Position numbers and translations under genes: made by a program
The notes under the pieces: model-generated
What the model saw: only the letters and a program-made list of their open reading frames with translations
Told to the model about the DNA's origin: nothing
Databases searched by the model: none
Shown: positions 1-5,592 of the stretch, piece after piece
Numbering within the stretch: the first letter of the stretch is position 1
How the letters are laid out: each line of letters opens with the position of its first letter
Assembly: GCA_021789565.1 (NCBI GenBank)
Contig: JAJYJL010000591.1
Coordinates: forward strand, 1-5,904
Direction of reading: 5' to 3'
From: Acidobacteriota bacterium
GTDB taxonomy: Bacteria > Acidobacteriota > Terriglobia > UBA7540
DNA: 5,904 nucleotides

Positions 1-73
1 CGTTGGGCTGGCCGAAATAAACCTGGAGTCTGGAAGCCAGCTTCTGTCCTGCCTCGGCCCGGTTCCGAAACAT
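1..73 (-). CDS. Phosphoribosyltransferase family protein, N-terminal fragment
   Basis: This gene runs off the left edge; only its first 24 codons are visible. They read MFRNRAEAGQKLASRL followed by QVYFGQPN. An opening of Phe/aromatic-Arg-x-Arg-x-(Glu/Asp)-Ala-Gly-x-x-Leu-Ala is typical of a group of bacterial phosphoribosyltransferase-like proteins, which use a PRPP-binding fold to transfer or exchange bases. The PRPP loop itself lies outside the window, so substrate and activity cannot be judged. The start is well supported: the ATG at 73-71 is preceded by AGGAGG with a 5-nt spacer. The gene lies 167 bp downstream of the kinase-like gene on the same strand and may be co-transcribed with it, but the gap is long enough for its own promoter. 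The family assignment rests on one short segment and is therefore moderate. Confidence 0.72.
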   Translation of the reverse strand, partial: MFRNRAEAGQKLASRLQVYFGQPN

Positions 74-78
74 AGCGA

Positions 79-84
79 CCTCCT
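79..84 (-). promoter_or_regulatory. Shine-Dalgarno site of the phosphoribosyltransferase gene
   Basis: The minus strand reads AGGAGG, then TCGCT, then ATG. This is a full match to the anti-Shine-Dalgarno core with a 5-nt spacer, inside a purine-rich run (GAGGGGGAGAGGAGG). It fixes the start of the partial gene at base 73. Confidence 0.8.
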
Positions 85-219
85 CTCCCCCTCTTTTTTC
101 TGTGAGGCCTCAATCCTCGTCGAGCAATGGAGGCTTGGCGTTTCACTCGACTGCTCGCAACCGTCTCACCGCCAGCGCCGTAGCGGACGGAAGAGAACGG
201 GCAATCAACAAATTCCAAC

Positions 220-233
220 GGACGAAGTCGTCC
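220..233 (-). terminator. Hairpin just after the kinase-like gene, possible weak terminator
   Basis: The minus strand reads GGACGACTTCGTCC, a perfect dyad that folds as a 5-bp stem GGACG/CGTCC with a four-base loop. It begins 7 nt past the TAA of the kinase-like gene. The bases that follow (GTTGGAATTTGTTG) are only moderately T-rich, so this is at best a weak intrinsic terminator. It could equally be an mRNA 3'-end stabilising hairpin between two co-transcribed genes. Confidence 0.3.
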
Positions 234-240
234 TGCGCCT

Positions 241-981
241 TTACGGACCAGATGCTGACGCTTGCGCAACACCAAGCTTCTGTTTAAGTGCGGCCAGCAC
301 AATCTCTGCTGTTCCCTCCACGGTCAGCGCGCCGGTATTGACCACCAGATCGTAATTCAAAGGGTCGCGGGCGTCTTTCTGGAACTGGCCGTGGATAAAA
401 TTCTTTCGCTCCTGGTCGACTTTCTCCACCAGCGCATGTGTAGTTTCAGGCGTCAATCCATTCGCTTTCGCTATACGCTCCACTCGAACGTCGAACGGCG
501 CCACCATCCTGACGCGAAGTCCAAACTGGCGCGGCAAAACATATTCTGCGCCTCTGCCAACGATCACCACCTCCCCTTGTTGTCCCAGGGTCAGCAGCAC
601 CTGCCGGAGGTGGCGCAGGTAATCGGTGGAACCGATTTCCTTGGTCAGGACATGCCGGAGAAACTCTTCCAACCCGCCGCGCGTTTTTTCGTCAAGGTTT
701 TCGATCATTTGCTGGCGCATCTGAGTGCGCTGTGCAATAGCGTCGACGATCTGGCGGTTAAATACCTGCCAGCCAACTTTCTGCCCGACCACGTTGGCTA
801 CCTGATGTCCGCCGGCGCCCTTATCGCGCGAGATGAGCAGATAAGGGCCAAAGTAGAGTCGCCCCAGTTTGCCCCGTCCTGGCCGCTCCTGTTGCACCCG
901 CCTGCGGCGGGCAAGGTCCCAGCGAGTCATCTGCTGCTCAATGAGCTGCTCAAGACTTAATGCATGTTCCGGAGGTGTCAT
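241..981 (-). CDS. Cytidylate kinase-like family protein (P-loop kinase fold)
   Basis: The 246-residue product matches the cytidylate-kinase-like family, relatives of nucleoside monophosphate kinases whose substrate is mostly untested. Visible landmarks are: a phosphate-binding loop equivalent ISRDKGAGGHQVA (residues 50-62); a family motif VIVGRGAEYVL (139-149); LRVRMVAPFDVRVERI (155-170), corresponding to the core strand and the Arg-bearing segment; a D-x-E-R motif in VDQERKNF (188-195), in the lid region; and the closing YDLVVNTGALT (210-220). The loop lacks the usual Walker A Gly-Lys-Ser/Thr, which I recall as normal for this family. About 45 residues precede the kinase core, including a very basic stretch (DLARRRRVQQ, 22-31); most relatives start near the phosphate loop. 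The chosen ATG at 981-979 follows GGGGG and AACAGG, a modest ribosome site. Met18 is a possible alternative start. The product should be cytosolic. True CMP kinase activity is not established by the sequence. Confidence 0.85.
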   Translation of the reverse strand: MTPPEHALSLEQLIEQQMTRWDLARRRRVQQERPGRGKLGRLYFGPYLLISRDKGAGGHQVANVVGQKVGWQVFNRQIVDAIAQRTQMRQQMIENLDEKTRGGLEEFLRHVLTKEIGSTDYLRHLRQVLLTLGQQGEVVIVGRGAEYVLPRQFGLRVRMVAPFDVRVERIAKANGLTPETTHALVEKVDQERKNFIHGQFQKDARDPLNYDLVVNTGALTVEGTAEIVLAALKQKLGVAQASASGP

Positions 982-1074
982 GTTACCTGTTCCCCCTTTC
1001 TGGTGCGAGGCTGCTGGTCCGCTCTGTCCTCATCTTACTGTGACTGATGCCATCGCACGCGGAATTAAGGACCC

Positions 1075-1092
1075 GAGGGTCTTGCCACCCTC
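1075..1092. other. Terminator-like hairpin in the divergent intergenic region
   Basis: GAGGGT (1075-1080) and ACCCTC (1087-1092) form a 6-bp stem with a CTTGCC loop. On the plus strand it is followed by TTCTTTATT, which resembles an intrinsic terminator tail. No plus-strand gene ends just before it. An overlapping dyad, GACCC (1070-1074) with GGGTC (1077-1081), uses the same GGGT bases, so the two folds are mutually exclusive. Function unknown. Confidence 0.4.
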
Positions 1093-1122
1093 TTCTTTAT
1101 TGCCTATCTTCAACCATAACGC

Positions 1123-1138
1123 TGTGACATGAATCACC
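1123..1138. promoter_or_regulatory. CRP/FNR-type operator candidate
   Basis: The sequence TGTGA-CATGAA-TCACC matches the classical CRP half-site pair TGTGA-N6-TCACA at nine of ten positions. It sits between two divergent genes, centred about 111 bp upstream of the small membrane protein start and about 150 bp upstream of the kinase-like start. It could serve either gene. The match is to the enterobacterial consensus, and the regulator set of this organism is unknown, so this is a candidate only. Confidence 0.35.
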
Positions 1139-1145
1139 CGGCTGA

Positions 1146-1177
1146 ATGAAGCGGAGCTACCCAGCGCCGCGCTTCAT
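1146..1177. repeat. Inverted repeat, 8-bp arms
   Basis: ATGAAGCG (1146-1153) and CGCTTCAT (1170-1177) are perfect inverted arms around a 16-nt centre. The element lies 8 nt downstream of the CRP-like palindrome and just upstream of the AAAGT-GCA-ACTTT dyad. It could be a protein-binding site or a stem-loop in a leader transcript. Confidence 0.5.
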
Positions 1178-1180
1178 CAC

Positions 1181-1193
1181 AAAGTGCAACTTT
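1181..1193. promoter_or_regulatory. Short perfect dyad AAAGT-GCA-ACTTT, possible operator
   Basis: Five-base arms flank a 3-base centre. The dyad overlaps the best -35-like hexamer I see for the downstream gene (TTTACT, 1191-1196), which is where a repressor could act. Size and position are the only support. Confidence 0.3.
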
Positions 1194-1217
1194 ACTTCAT
1201 CCGTGCGAATCTAATTA
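1191..1217 (+). promoter_or_regulatory. Possible promoter of the small membrane protein gene
   Basis: TTTACT (1191-1196) and TAATTA (1212-1217) resemble sigma-70 -35 and -10 boxes with a 15-nt spacer, which is shorter than the usual 17. The AT-rich TCTAATTATTAAG block stands out from its GC-rich surroundings and lies 25-30 bp upstream of the ATG, a fitting place for a -10 region. Confidence 0.25.
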
Positions 1218-1226
1218 TTAAGACGA

Positions 1227-1233
1227 GGGGAGG
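1227..1233 (+). promoter_or_regulatory. Shine-Dalgarno site of the small membrane protein gene
   Basis: GGGGAGG lies 8 nt upstream of the ATG at 1242, inside the purine-rich run GAGGGGAGGCAGGGATC. It selects this frame and this start over overlapping open frames in the same stretch. Confidence 0.6.
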
Positions 1234-1241
1234 CAGGGATC

Positions 1242-1520
1242 ATGATCTGGGCCTTATTTCTTGGTGCGGTCAAAATCCTTCTGTTGGGGATGCTGGTTCT
1301 CTATGCTCTGCACGTCATCTTGACTCTGCGAAGCGCAGGAAGCACCTACGAACTCAAGTTCGACCCTCGCGACCCCGCTCGCTCCACAGAGCGGCTGCTG
1401 GTATGGCTGGGAGTGCGAACCTTGGCCGCCACAATGGCAGGGCTCAAAGCTGCCCTTGAAATTCTTGAGGATACCTCGGCTGATGTTGGTGAATGGGTCG
1501 TGCATCGCCGGAATCCATAG
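1242..1520 (+). CDS. Small membrane protein of unknown function (92 aa)
   Basis: I do not recognise a family. The 92-residue product begins with a long hydrophobic segment (residues 3-28, rich in Leu, Val, Ala) that is almost certainly membrane-spanning. A short basic and polar linker follows (29-51; several Arg, Asp-Pro repeats). A second, mildly hydrophobic helix-prone stretch (52-75), with an Arg and a Lys inside it, could be amphipathic or a second membrane pass. The tail is polar with a terminal HRRNP. Positive charges after the first segment suggest that the linker faces the cytoplasm. A good GGGGAGG ribosome site precedes the ATG, the frame ends in a clean TAG, and hairpins follow the stop. 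These points favour a real gene over a chance frame. It is transcribed toward dprA but is 224 bp away, so it may be a separate unit. No lipobox or cleavable signal peptide is evident. Confidence 0.68.
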   Translation: MIWALFLGAVKILLLGMLVLYALHVILTLRSAGSTYELKFDPRDPARSTERLLVWLGVRTLAATMAGLKAALEILEDTSADVGEWVVHRRNP

Positions 1521-1545
1521 TTCCAGTCACAACTGATTCGGAACC

Positions 1546-1590
1546 CCCGCAGGCGGGACTGGCAGGCCAGCTTGCCTGTAGAAGCGCCAG
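1546..1590. repeat. Cluster of nested hairpins after the small membrane protein gene
   Basis: Three overlapping dyads sit 25-70 nt past the stop codon. CCCG (1546-1549) pairs with CGGG (1554-1557). CAGGC (1563-1567) pairs with GCCTG (1574-1578). CTGG (1559-1562) pairs with CCAG either at 1567-1570 or at 1587-1590. A further pair, CCAGTC (1523-1528) with GACTGG (1557-1562), encloses the first. There is no T-tract directly after, so this is either a factor-dependent or imperfect terminator, or a degraded copy of a dispersed palindromic repeat. Confidence 0.4.
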
Positions 1591-1744
1591 CCTTCCAGGT
1601 TTCCTCAGAGCGTAATTTCAGGAAAAAGCTTGCCTTTTCTCTCTCTCTCCTGCAATTTTATTGGGACAGCGGGTGGCAGACTTGTCATTGACCACTCATA
1701 CCCTGAGCAAATGCCGGCCTGGGGCATGAGCGCCAAATTGGATT

Positions 1745-2878
1745 ATGGATAACGATACCGTTTATTGGGTGGGTCTCTCGCGCATCGAGGGGCTGGGAGT
1801 TCGCGGCGCCCGCAAACTGATAGATTATTTTGAATCACCCAAGGCTGCCTATATGGCTTCCCTGACGGACCTGGAGGGTTCCACCCTCCCTGCAGCCGTT
1901 TGCCAGTCAGTTTTTGCTCAGGCGGGGTTGAAAGAAGCCGAAAGGGAAATAGAATCGGCGGAAAAGTCCGGCTGCCGGTTGGTCAGCTACGACAGCCCTG
2001 CTTATCCCGCGCTGCTCCGGCAAATTGCTGATCCGCCGCTGGTTCTTTACGTCAAGGGAGACGTCGAGGTACTTTCCGGCCACTGCCTGGCCATTGTCGG
2101 TTCCCGACGCCCGTCGGCTTACGGATTGCAGGTTGCCAGGCGGCTGGCACGGGACCTGGCAGAGCGGAATGTGGTGATTGTCAGCGGGTTGGCCCGCGGA
2201 ATTGACTCCGCGGCCCACCACGGCGCGCTCGAAGGCAGAGGGAAGACAATCGCGGTCCAGGGGAGAGGTATGGATGCCATCTATCCCTCGGAGAACCAGC
2301 GGCTGGCGGACAAGATTGCAGAATCGGGGGCTGTGATTTCGGAATTTCCTTTGGGCACAGGGCCCGCGCCTGAGAATTTCCCCATCCGCAACCGCGTGAT
2401 CAGCGGCCTGTCGCTGGGCGTCCTGGTGGTCGAGGCCAGCGAGTACAGTGGTTCATTGATCACGGCTCGTCTGGCCACAGAGCACAATCGCGAGGTGTTT
2501 GCGGTGCCCGGCAACATTACCTCGGCACAAAGCTTTGGCCCTAACCTCCTGATAAAGCAAGGCGCCAAGCTTGTAGGTGAGTGGATGGACGTCGTGGAGG
2601 AGTTTGCACCGGAAGTCCGGATGCAACTTCTGCCGTCCGGGGAAGCATCCGATGATGATCATGGCATCGAAGACTCCGGCCGGCTGTTCGAGGAGTCTCT
2701 GAAGCCGGAGCAAAAAAAGGTTTTCGAAGCCCTGCGGGTGGATGAAGCTCTCTTTATGGATGCGATTCTGGACTCGGTGCCACTGCCTCAGGCGCAGGTG
2801 ATGCAGGCGCTTCTGGAGCTGGAAATGAACGGGCTGGTTCGCCAGTTGCCAGGCAAAAACTTCATCCGTAAGCTATGA
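1745..2878 (+). CDS. dprA: DNA-processing protein DprA (natural transformation)
   Basis: The 377-residue product is a complete DprA/Smf protein. In transformation DprA binds incoming single-stranded DNA in the cytoplasm, displaces SSB and loads RecA; homologues also occur in species not known to be competent. The order of parts is typical: an N-terminal helix-hairpin-helix-like domain (about 8-60, with LSRIEGLG at 11-18 and the FxSPxxA-type segment at 29-35), a Rossmann-fold core (about 95-285), and a C-terminal winged helix (about 320-377). Core motifs include the GSRRPS nucleotide-fold loop (119-124), SGLARGID (147-154), FPIRNRVISGLS (212-223), SGSLITAR (235-242) and VPGN (254-257). Length is normal. 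The usual VLG-x-G-x-D motif reads VQGRGMD (171-177), a mild departure. An in-frame TGA at 1727-1729 leaves ATG 1745 as the first ATG start. The ribosome site is poor: only GGA, two bases before the ATG. topA follows after 81 bp. Confidence 0.96.
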   Translation: MDNDTVYWVGLSRIEGLGVRGARKLIDYFESPKAAYMASLTDLEGSTLPAAVCQSVFAQAGLKEAEREIESAEKSGCRLVSYDSPAYPALLRQIADPPLVLYVKGDVEVLSGHCLAIVGSRRPSAYGLQVARRLARDLAERNVVIVSGLARGIDSAAHHGALEGRGKTIAVQGRGMDAIYPSENQRLADKIAESGAVISEFPLGTGPAPENFPIRNRVISGLSLGVLVVEASEYSGSLITARLATEHNREVFAVPGNITSAQSFGPNLLIKQGAKLVGEWMDVVEEFAPEVRMQLLPSGEASDDDHGIEDSGRLFEESLKPEQKKVFEALRVDEALFMDAILDSVPLPQAQVMQALLELEMNGLVRQLPGKNFIRKL

Positions 2879-2959
2879 TGGAACGTAACAAGCTTTAAAA
2901 AAGGACATCTAAGGAAAAGCGGGTCAGGCAGGTTTGATCCAGGCATGGGTTGCTAAGTT

Positions 2960-5371
2960 ATGGCTAAATCGTTAGTTATCGTCGAATCACCGGCTAAGGC
3001 CAAGACGATTAACCGGTATTTGGGTTCCGGTTACACCGTCAAAGCCTCGATGGGACACGTGATGGACCTTCCCAAGAAGGAACTGGGCGTGGACCTGAAG
3101 AATAATTTCAAGCCCAATTATGAAGTGATCCCCAGTAGGAAGGAGACGATCAAGACTCTGAAGTCCGCCGCGAAGGATGCGGACACCATCTATCTGGCTG
3201 CCGACCCTGACCGCGAGGGTGAGGCGATCTGCGCGCATCTGCGAGAGTTGCTGGACTCAAAAAGGAGAAAATTTTACCGAGTCCTGTTCAACGAAATCAC
3301 CCGCGAAGCCATTCGGAAGGCGTTTGAGCACCCCCAGGAAATTGATACCCGGCTGGTTGACGCCCAGCAGGCGCGGCGGGTTCTGGACCGTCTGGTCGGC
3401 TACCAGGTGAGTCCGCTGTTATGGGACAAGGTAAGGCGGGGCATTTCCGCCGGCCGCGTGCAAACGGTGGCCCTGCGCCTGATCGTCGAGCGCGAGCGCG
3501 AAATCCAGGCTTTCGACAAGAAAGAATACTGGACCATCGGCGCCAAACTCGAGGGCAGGAATCCGCCGCCGTTTGAAGCGCGCCTGCTGAAGTTTAAGGG
3601 CAAGGAACTCGAGATCCCGGACCAGGTTTCCGCAGACACCCATCGCGCGGCGCTTGAAAAAGCCGGTTATAAGGTTGAATCCGTCGAAACACGCGAGCGG
3701 CGCAAGTATCCCGTCCCGCCGTTCATAACCAGCAAACTCCAGCAGGAGGCCGTCCGCAAGCTACGGTTTACTGCCAAGAAAACCATGATGCTGGCCCAGA
3801 AACTTTATGAAGGCGTTGACCTGGGCGAAGGTTCCGTGGGCCTTATCACCTACATGCGCACGGATTCAACTCGGGTCGCGGAGAGTGCTCTTGATGCCGT
3901 TCGGGACTACGTCAAAAAGACCTATGGCGATGCTTATCTACCCGAACAGGCCATCCGTTACAAGAGCAAGAAAGACGCTCAGGACGCCCATGAAGCGATC
4001 CGCCCAACTTCGATGGAACTTTCCCCGGACTCCCTTCGTGGGCACCTCTCCAACGACGAACTCAAGCTCTACCGTTTGATCTGGCAGCGCTTCGTCGCAT
4101 CCCAGATGAATCCTGCAATATTTGACCAGACCACCATCGACATTTCTGCCGGAGATTACCTGCTGCGCGCCACCGGATCTGTAGAGAAGTTCAAGGGCTT
4201 CCGCGCCGTTTACGAAGAGGGCCAGGACGATAAGGTGGCGCCGGCTGACGAGGAAGAAAAATCCAGCCTTCCGGCGGTCGAAAAAGATGAAGTCCTGCGC
4301 CTGCTCGGCCTGCTGCCCGAACAGCACTTTACGGAGCCGCCACCGCGCTACAATGAGGCGACGCTGGTGAAGGCGCTTGAAGAAAAGGGCATCGGGCGGC
4401 CTTCAACTTACGCCAGCATCCTTTCAGTGATTCAGAACCGCGACTACGTGGAAAAACTGCAGGGCCGCTTCCTTCCCACAGAACTTGGCGTGGTGGTGAA
4501 TGACCTGCTGGTCAAGAGCTTCAGCGACATTTTCGACGTCGCCTACACGGCACGCATGGAAGAAGAACTCGATGAAGTCGAAGATGGCAAACTCGCCTGG
4601 ACTGGGGCGCTGGCCGAATTCTACGAGAAATTCAAAAAGGACCTGAAGGCAGCCGAGCGCGAAATGGTGGACCTGAAAGGCGAGGGCATCCCCACGGAAG
4701 TCAAATGCGACAAGTGCGGCAAACCGATGGTGATCCGGATGGGGCGCAGCGGCAGGTTCCTTGCCTGTACAGGATACCCTGATTGCAAGAACACCAGCGA
4801 CCTGCCGCCGGACCTGGCCGCAGAACACGGAACTCCATCCACGGCGCCCGAGGTCCCTGAGCAGACCTGTGAAAAGTGCGGTAAACCAATGGCCTTGAAG
4901 CGCGGACGCTTCGGTTACTTCATGGCCTGCACCGGCTATCCCGAGTGCCGCAACACCAAGAAGATCGTGATGAAGGAAGGCATGGCCACCGCTGTGGGCG
5001 ACGTTCCGCTGGACGAGAAATGTCCGGAGTGCGGCAACAATCTGGTGAAGAAACACGGACGCTTCGGCGAGTTCATTGCCTGCAGCAACTATCCCACCTG
5101 CAAGTTCGTCAAGCGGGAGACGCTGGGCATTCCTTGTCCGGAGACGGGTTGCAGCGGTGAAATTGTTGTCCGCCGCACAAAGCGCCGGAAGGTTTTCTAC
5201 GGCTGCACCCGCTACCCCGACTGCAAATTTACAGTGTGGGAAAAGCCAGTCGCCGAGCCCTGTCCGAACTGCGGTTCGCCGATTCTGCTGGAAAAAACCG
5301 ACAAGAAGACTGGCGAAACCACGCGCTATTGCCGCAATGAAAACTGCAAGTTCGAGCACACTGTAACGTAA
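2960..5371 (+). CDS. topA: DNA topoisomerase I (type IA), five C-terminal zinc ribbons
   Basis: The 803-residue product relaxes negatively supercoiled DNA through a transient 5'-phosphotyrosyl single-strand break. An N-terminal TOPRIM domain (about 3-115) shows Glu9 in VIVESPAKAK and the acidic triad of ADPDREGEA (Asp82, Asp84, Glu86), which bind magnesium. The core continues with SAGRVQTV (163-170) and the active-site motif GLITYMRTDS (294-303), with catalytic Tyr298 and Arg300, and later GIGRPSTYASIL (477-488). The C-terminal tail holds five tetracysteine ribbons: Cys583/586/603/609, 637/640/657/663, 688/691/708/714, 726/731/749/755 and 768/771/791/796. The first three share the spacing C-x2-C-x16-C-x5-C. 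E. coli TopA has fewer intact Cys4 ribbons. The TAA at 2954-2956, in frame with the ATG and two codons before it, fixes ATG 2960 as the start, and the sequence MAKSLVIVESPAKAKTI is a standard N-terminus. The Shine-Dalgarno is weak. The gene is probably in an operon with dprA. Confidence 0.98.
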   Translation: MAKSLVIVESPAKAKTINRYLGSGYTVKASMGHVMDLPKKELGVDLKNNFKPNYEVIPSRKETIKTLKSAAKDADTIYLAADPDREGEAICAHLRELLDSKRRKFYRVLFNEITREAIRKAFEHPQEIDTRLVDAQQARRVLDRLVGYQVSPLLWDKVRRGISAGRVQTVALRLIVEREREIQAFDKKEYWTIGAKLEGRNPPPFEARLLKFKGKELEIPDQVSADTHRAALEKAGYKVESVETRERRKYPVPPFITSKLQQEAVRKLRFTAKKTMMLAQKLYEGVDLGEGSVGLITYMRTDSTRVAESALDAVRDYVKKTYGDAYLPEQAIRYKSKKDAQDAHEAIRPTSMELSPDSLRGHLSNDELKLYRLIWQRFVASQMNPAIFDQTTIDISAGDYLLRATGSVEKFKGFRAVYEEGQDDKVAPADEEEKSSLPAVEKDEVLRLLGLLPEQHFTEPPPRYNEATLVKALEEKGIGRPSTYASILSVIQNRDYVEKLQGRFLPTELGVVVNDLLVKSFSDIFDVAYTARMEEELDEVEDGKLAWTGALAEFYEKFKKDLKAAEREMVDLKGEGIPTEVKCDKCGKPMVIRMGRSGRFLACTGYPDCKNTSDLPPDLAAEHGTPSTAPEVPEQTCEKCGKPMALKRGRFGYFMACTGYPECRNTKKIVMKEGMATAVGDVPLDEKCPECGNNLVKKHGRFGEFIACSNYPTCKFVKRETLGIPCPETGCSGEIVVRRTKRRKVFYGCTRYPDCKFTVWEKPVAEPCPNCGSPILLEKTDKKTGETTRYCRNENCKFEHTVT

Positions 5372-5394
5372 AAGCCTGGCCTATCCGCCTGCGC

Positions 5395-5416
5395 ATTCTA
5401 GCACTCTGCTCAGAAT
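5395..5416 (+). terminator. Stem-loop downstream of topA, possible terminator
   Basis: ATTCT-AGCA (5395-5403), loop CTC, then TGCT-C-AGAAT (5407-5416) gives a 9-bp stem with a single bulged C at 5411. It starts 24 nt after the topA stop. The T-tract expected of an intrinsic terminator is absent (CGTCCCCC follows), so it may instead protect the 3' end of the message or act with Rho. Confidence 0.35.
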
Positions 5417-5430
5417 CGTCCCCCGTCGCG

Positions 5431-5496
5431 CCATTCCGAGCGCCATGCGTGTCATCCTGAATGTTGCGAAGGATCTCTGTCACTCTCTCGGAATGG
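5431..5496. repeat. Intergenic palindromic repeat with TCATCCTGA...CGAAGGATCT core
   Basis: Perfect 10-bp inverted arms CCATTCCGAG (5431-5440) and CTCGGAATGG (5487-5496) enclose 46 nt. Inside is a second dyad, ATCCT (5454-5458) with AGGAT (5470-5474), and an outer GTG/CAC pair at 5449-5451 and 5481-5483. The core, GTCATCCTGAATG through GCGAAGGATCTCTGTC, resembles a short dispersed intergenic repeat that I recall from genomes of Acidobacteriota and some other soil and environmental bacteria. There is no open frame inside it. It lies between topA and the SMP-30 gene. Its recurrence in this genome cannot be tested from one window. Confidence 0.62.
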
Positions 5497-5501
5497 ACTC
5501 T

Positions 5502-5515
5502 CCAGGAAATCCTGG
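5502..5515. repeat. Short palindrome CCAGGAAATCCTGG
   Basis: CCAGG and CCTGG form a perfect 5-bp stem around AAAT (six paired positions if the loop closes to AA). It is only 5 nt past the larger repeat and may be part of the same folded unit. It is followed by a further CCTGG. Confidence 0.45.
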
Positions 5516-5592
5516 CCTGGGGAAATGACCACTGCGATTTTCGCCGCTACTTCCGATTGCTTTCACGCAACCTCGGGAGTAGAATCCCCCGC

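Noticed and set aside
102..287. 61-codon plus-strand frame crossing the kinase 3' end
   Set aside because: It has no ribosome site, overlaps the kinase-like coding end, and its composition looks random.
262..960. 232-codon plus-strand open frame opposite the kinase-like gene
   Set aside because: It mirrors the kinase-like gene on the other strand; the minus-strand product has clear family motifs and the plus-strand translation has none.
1184..1459. Overlapping plus-strand frame in the small membrane protein region
   Set aside because: It has no Shine-Dalgarno, an Arg/Ser-rich low-quality translation, and ends inside the better-supported frame starting at 1242.
1639..1649. Short CT dinucleotide run
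   Set aside because: Only about five units; too short to call a microsatellite or to tie to any function.
1630..1658. TTGCCT with CAATTT as a dprA promoter
   Set aside because: The spacer is 17 nt but the -10 match is poor; not listed as a feature.
4424..5359. 311-codon minus-strand open frame inside topA
   Set aside because: It is antisense to the conserved C-terminal half of topA, in codon-biased DNA that keeps the opposite strand open; the translation shows no recognisable motif.
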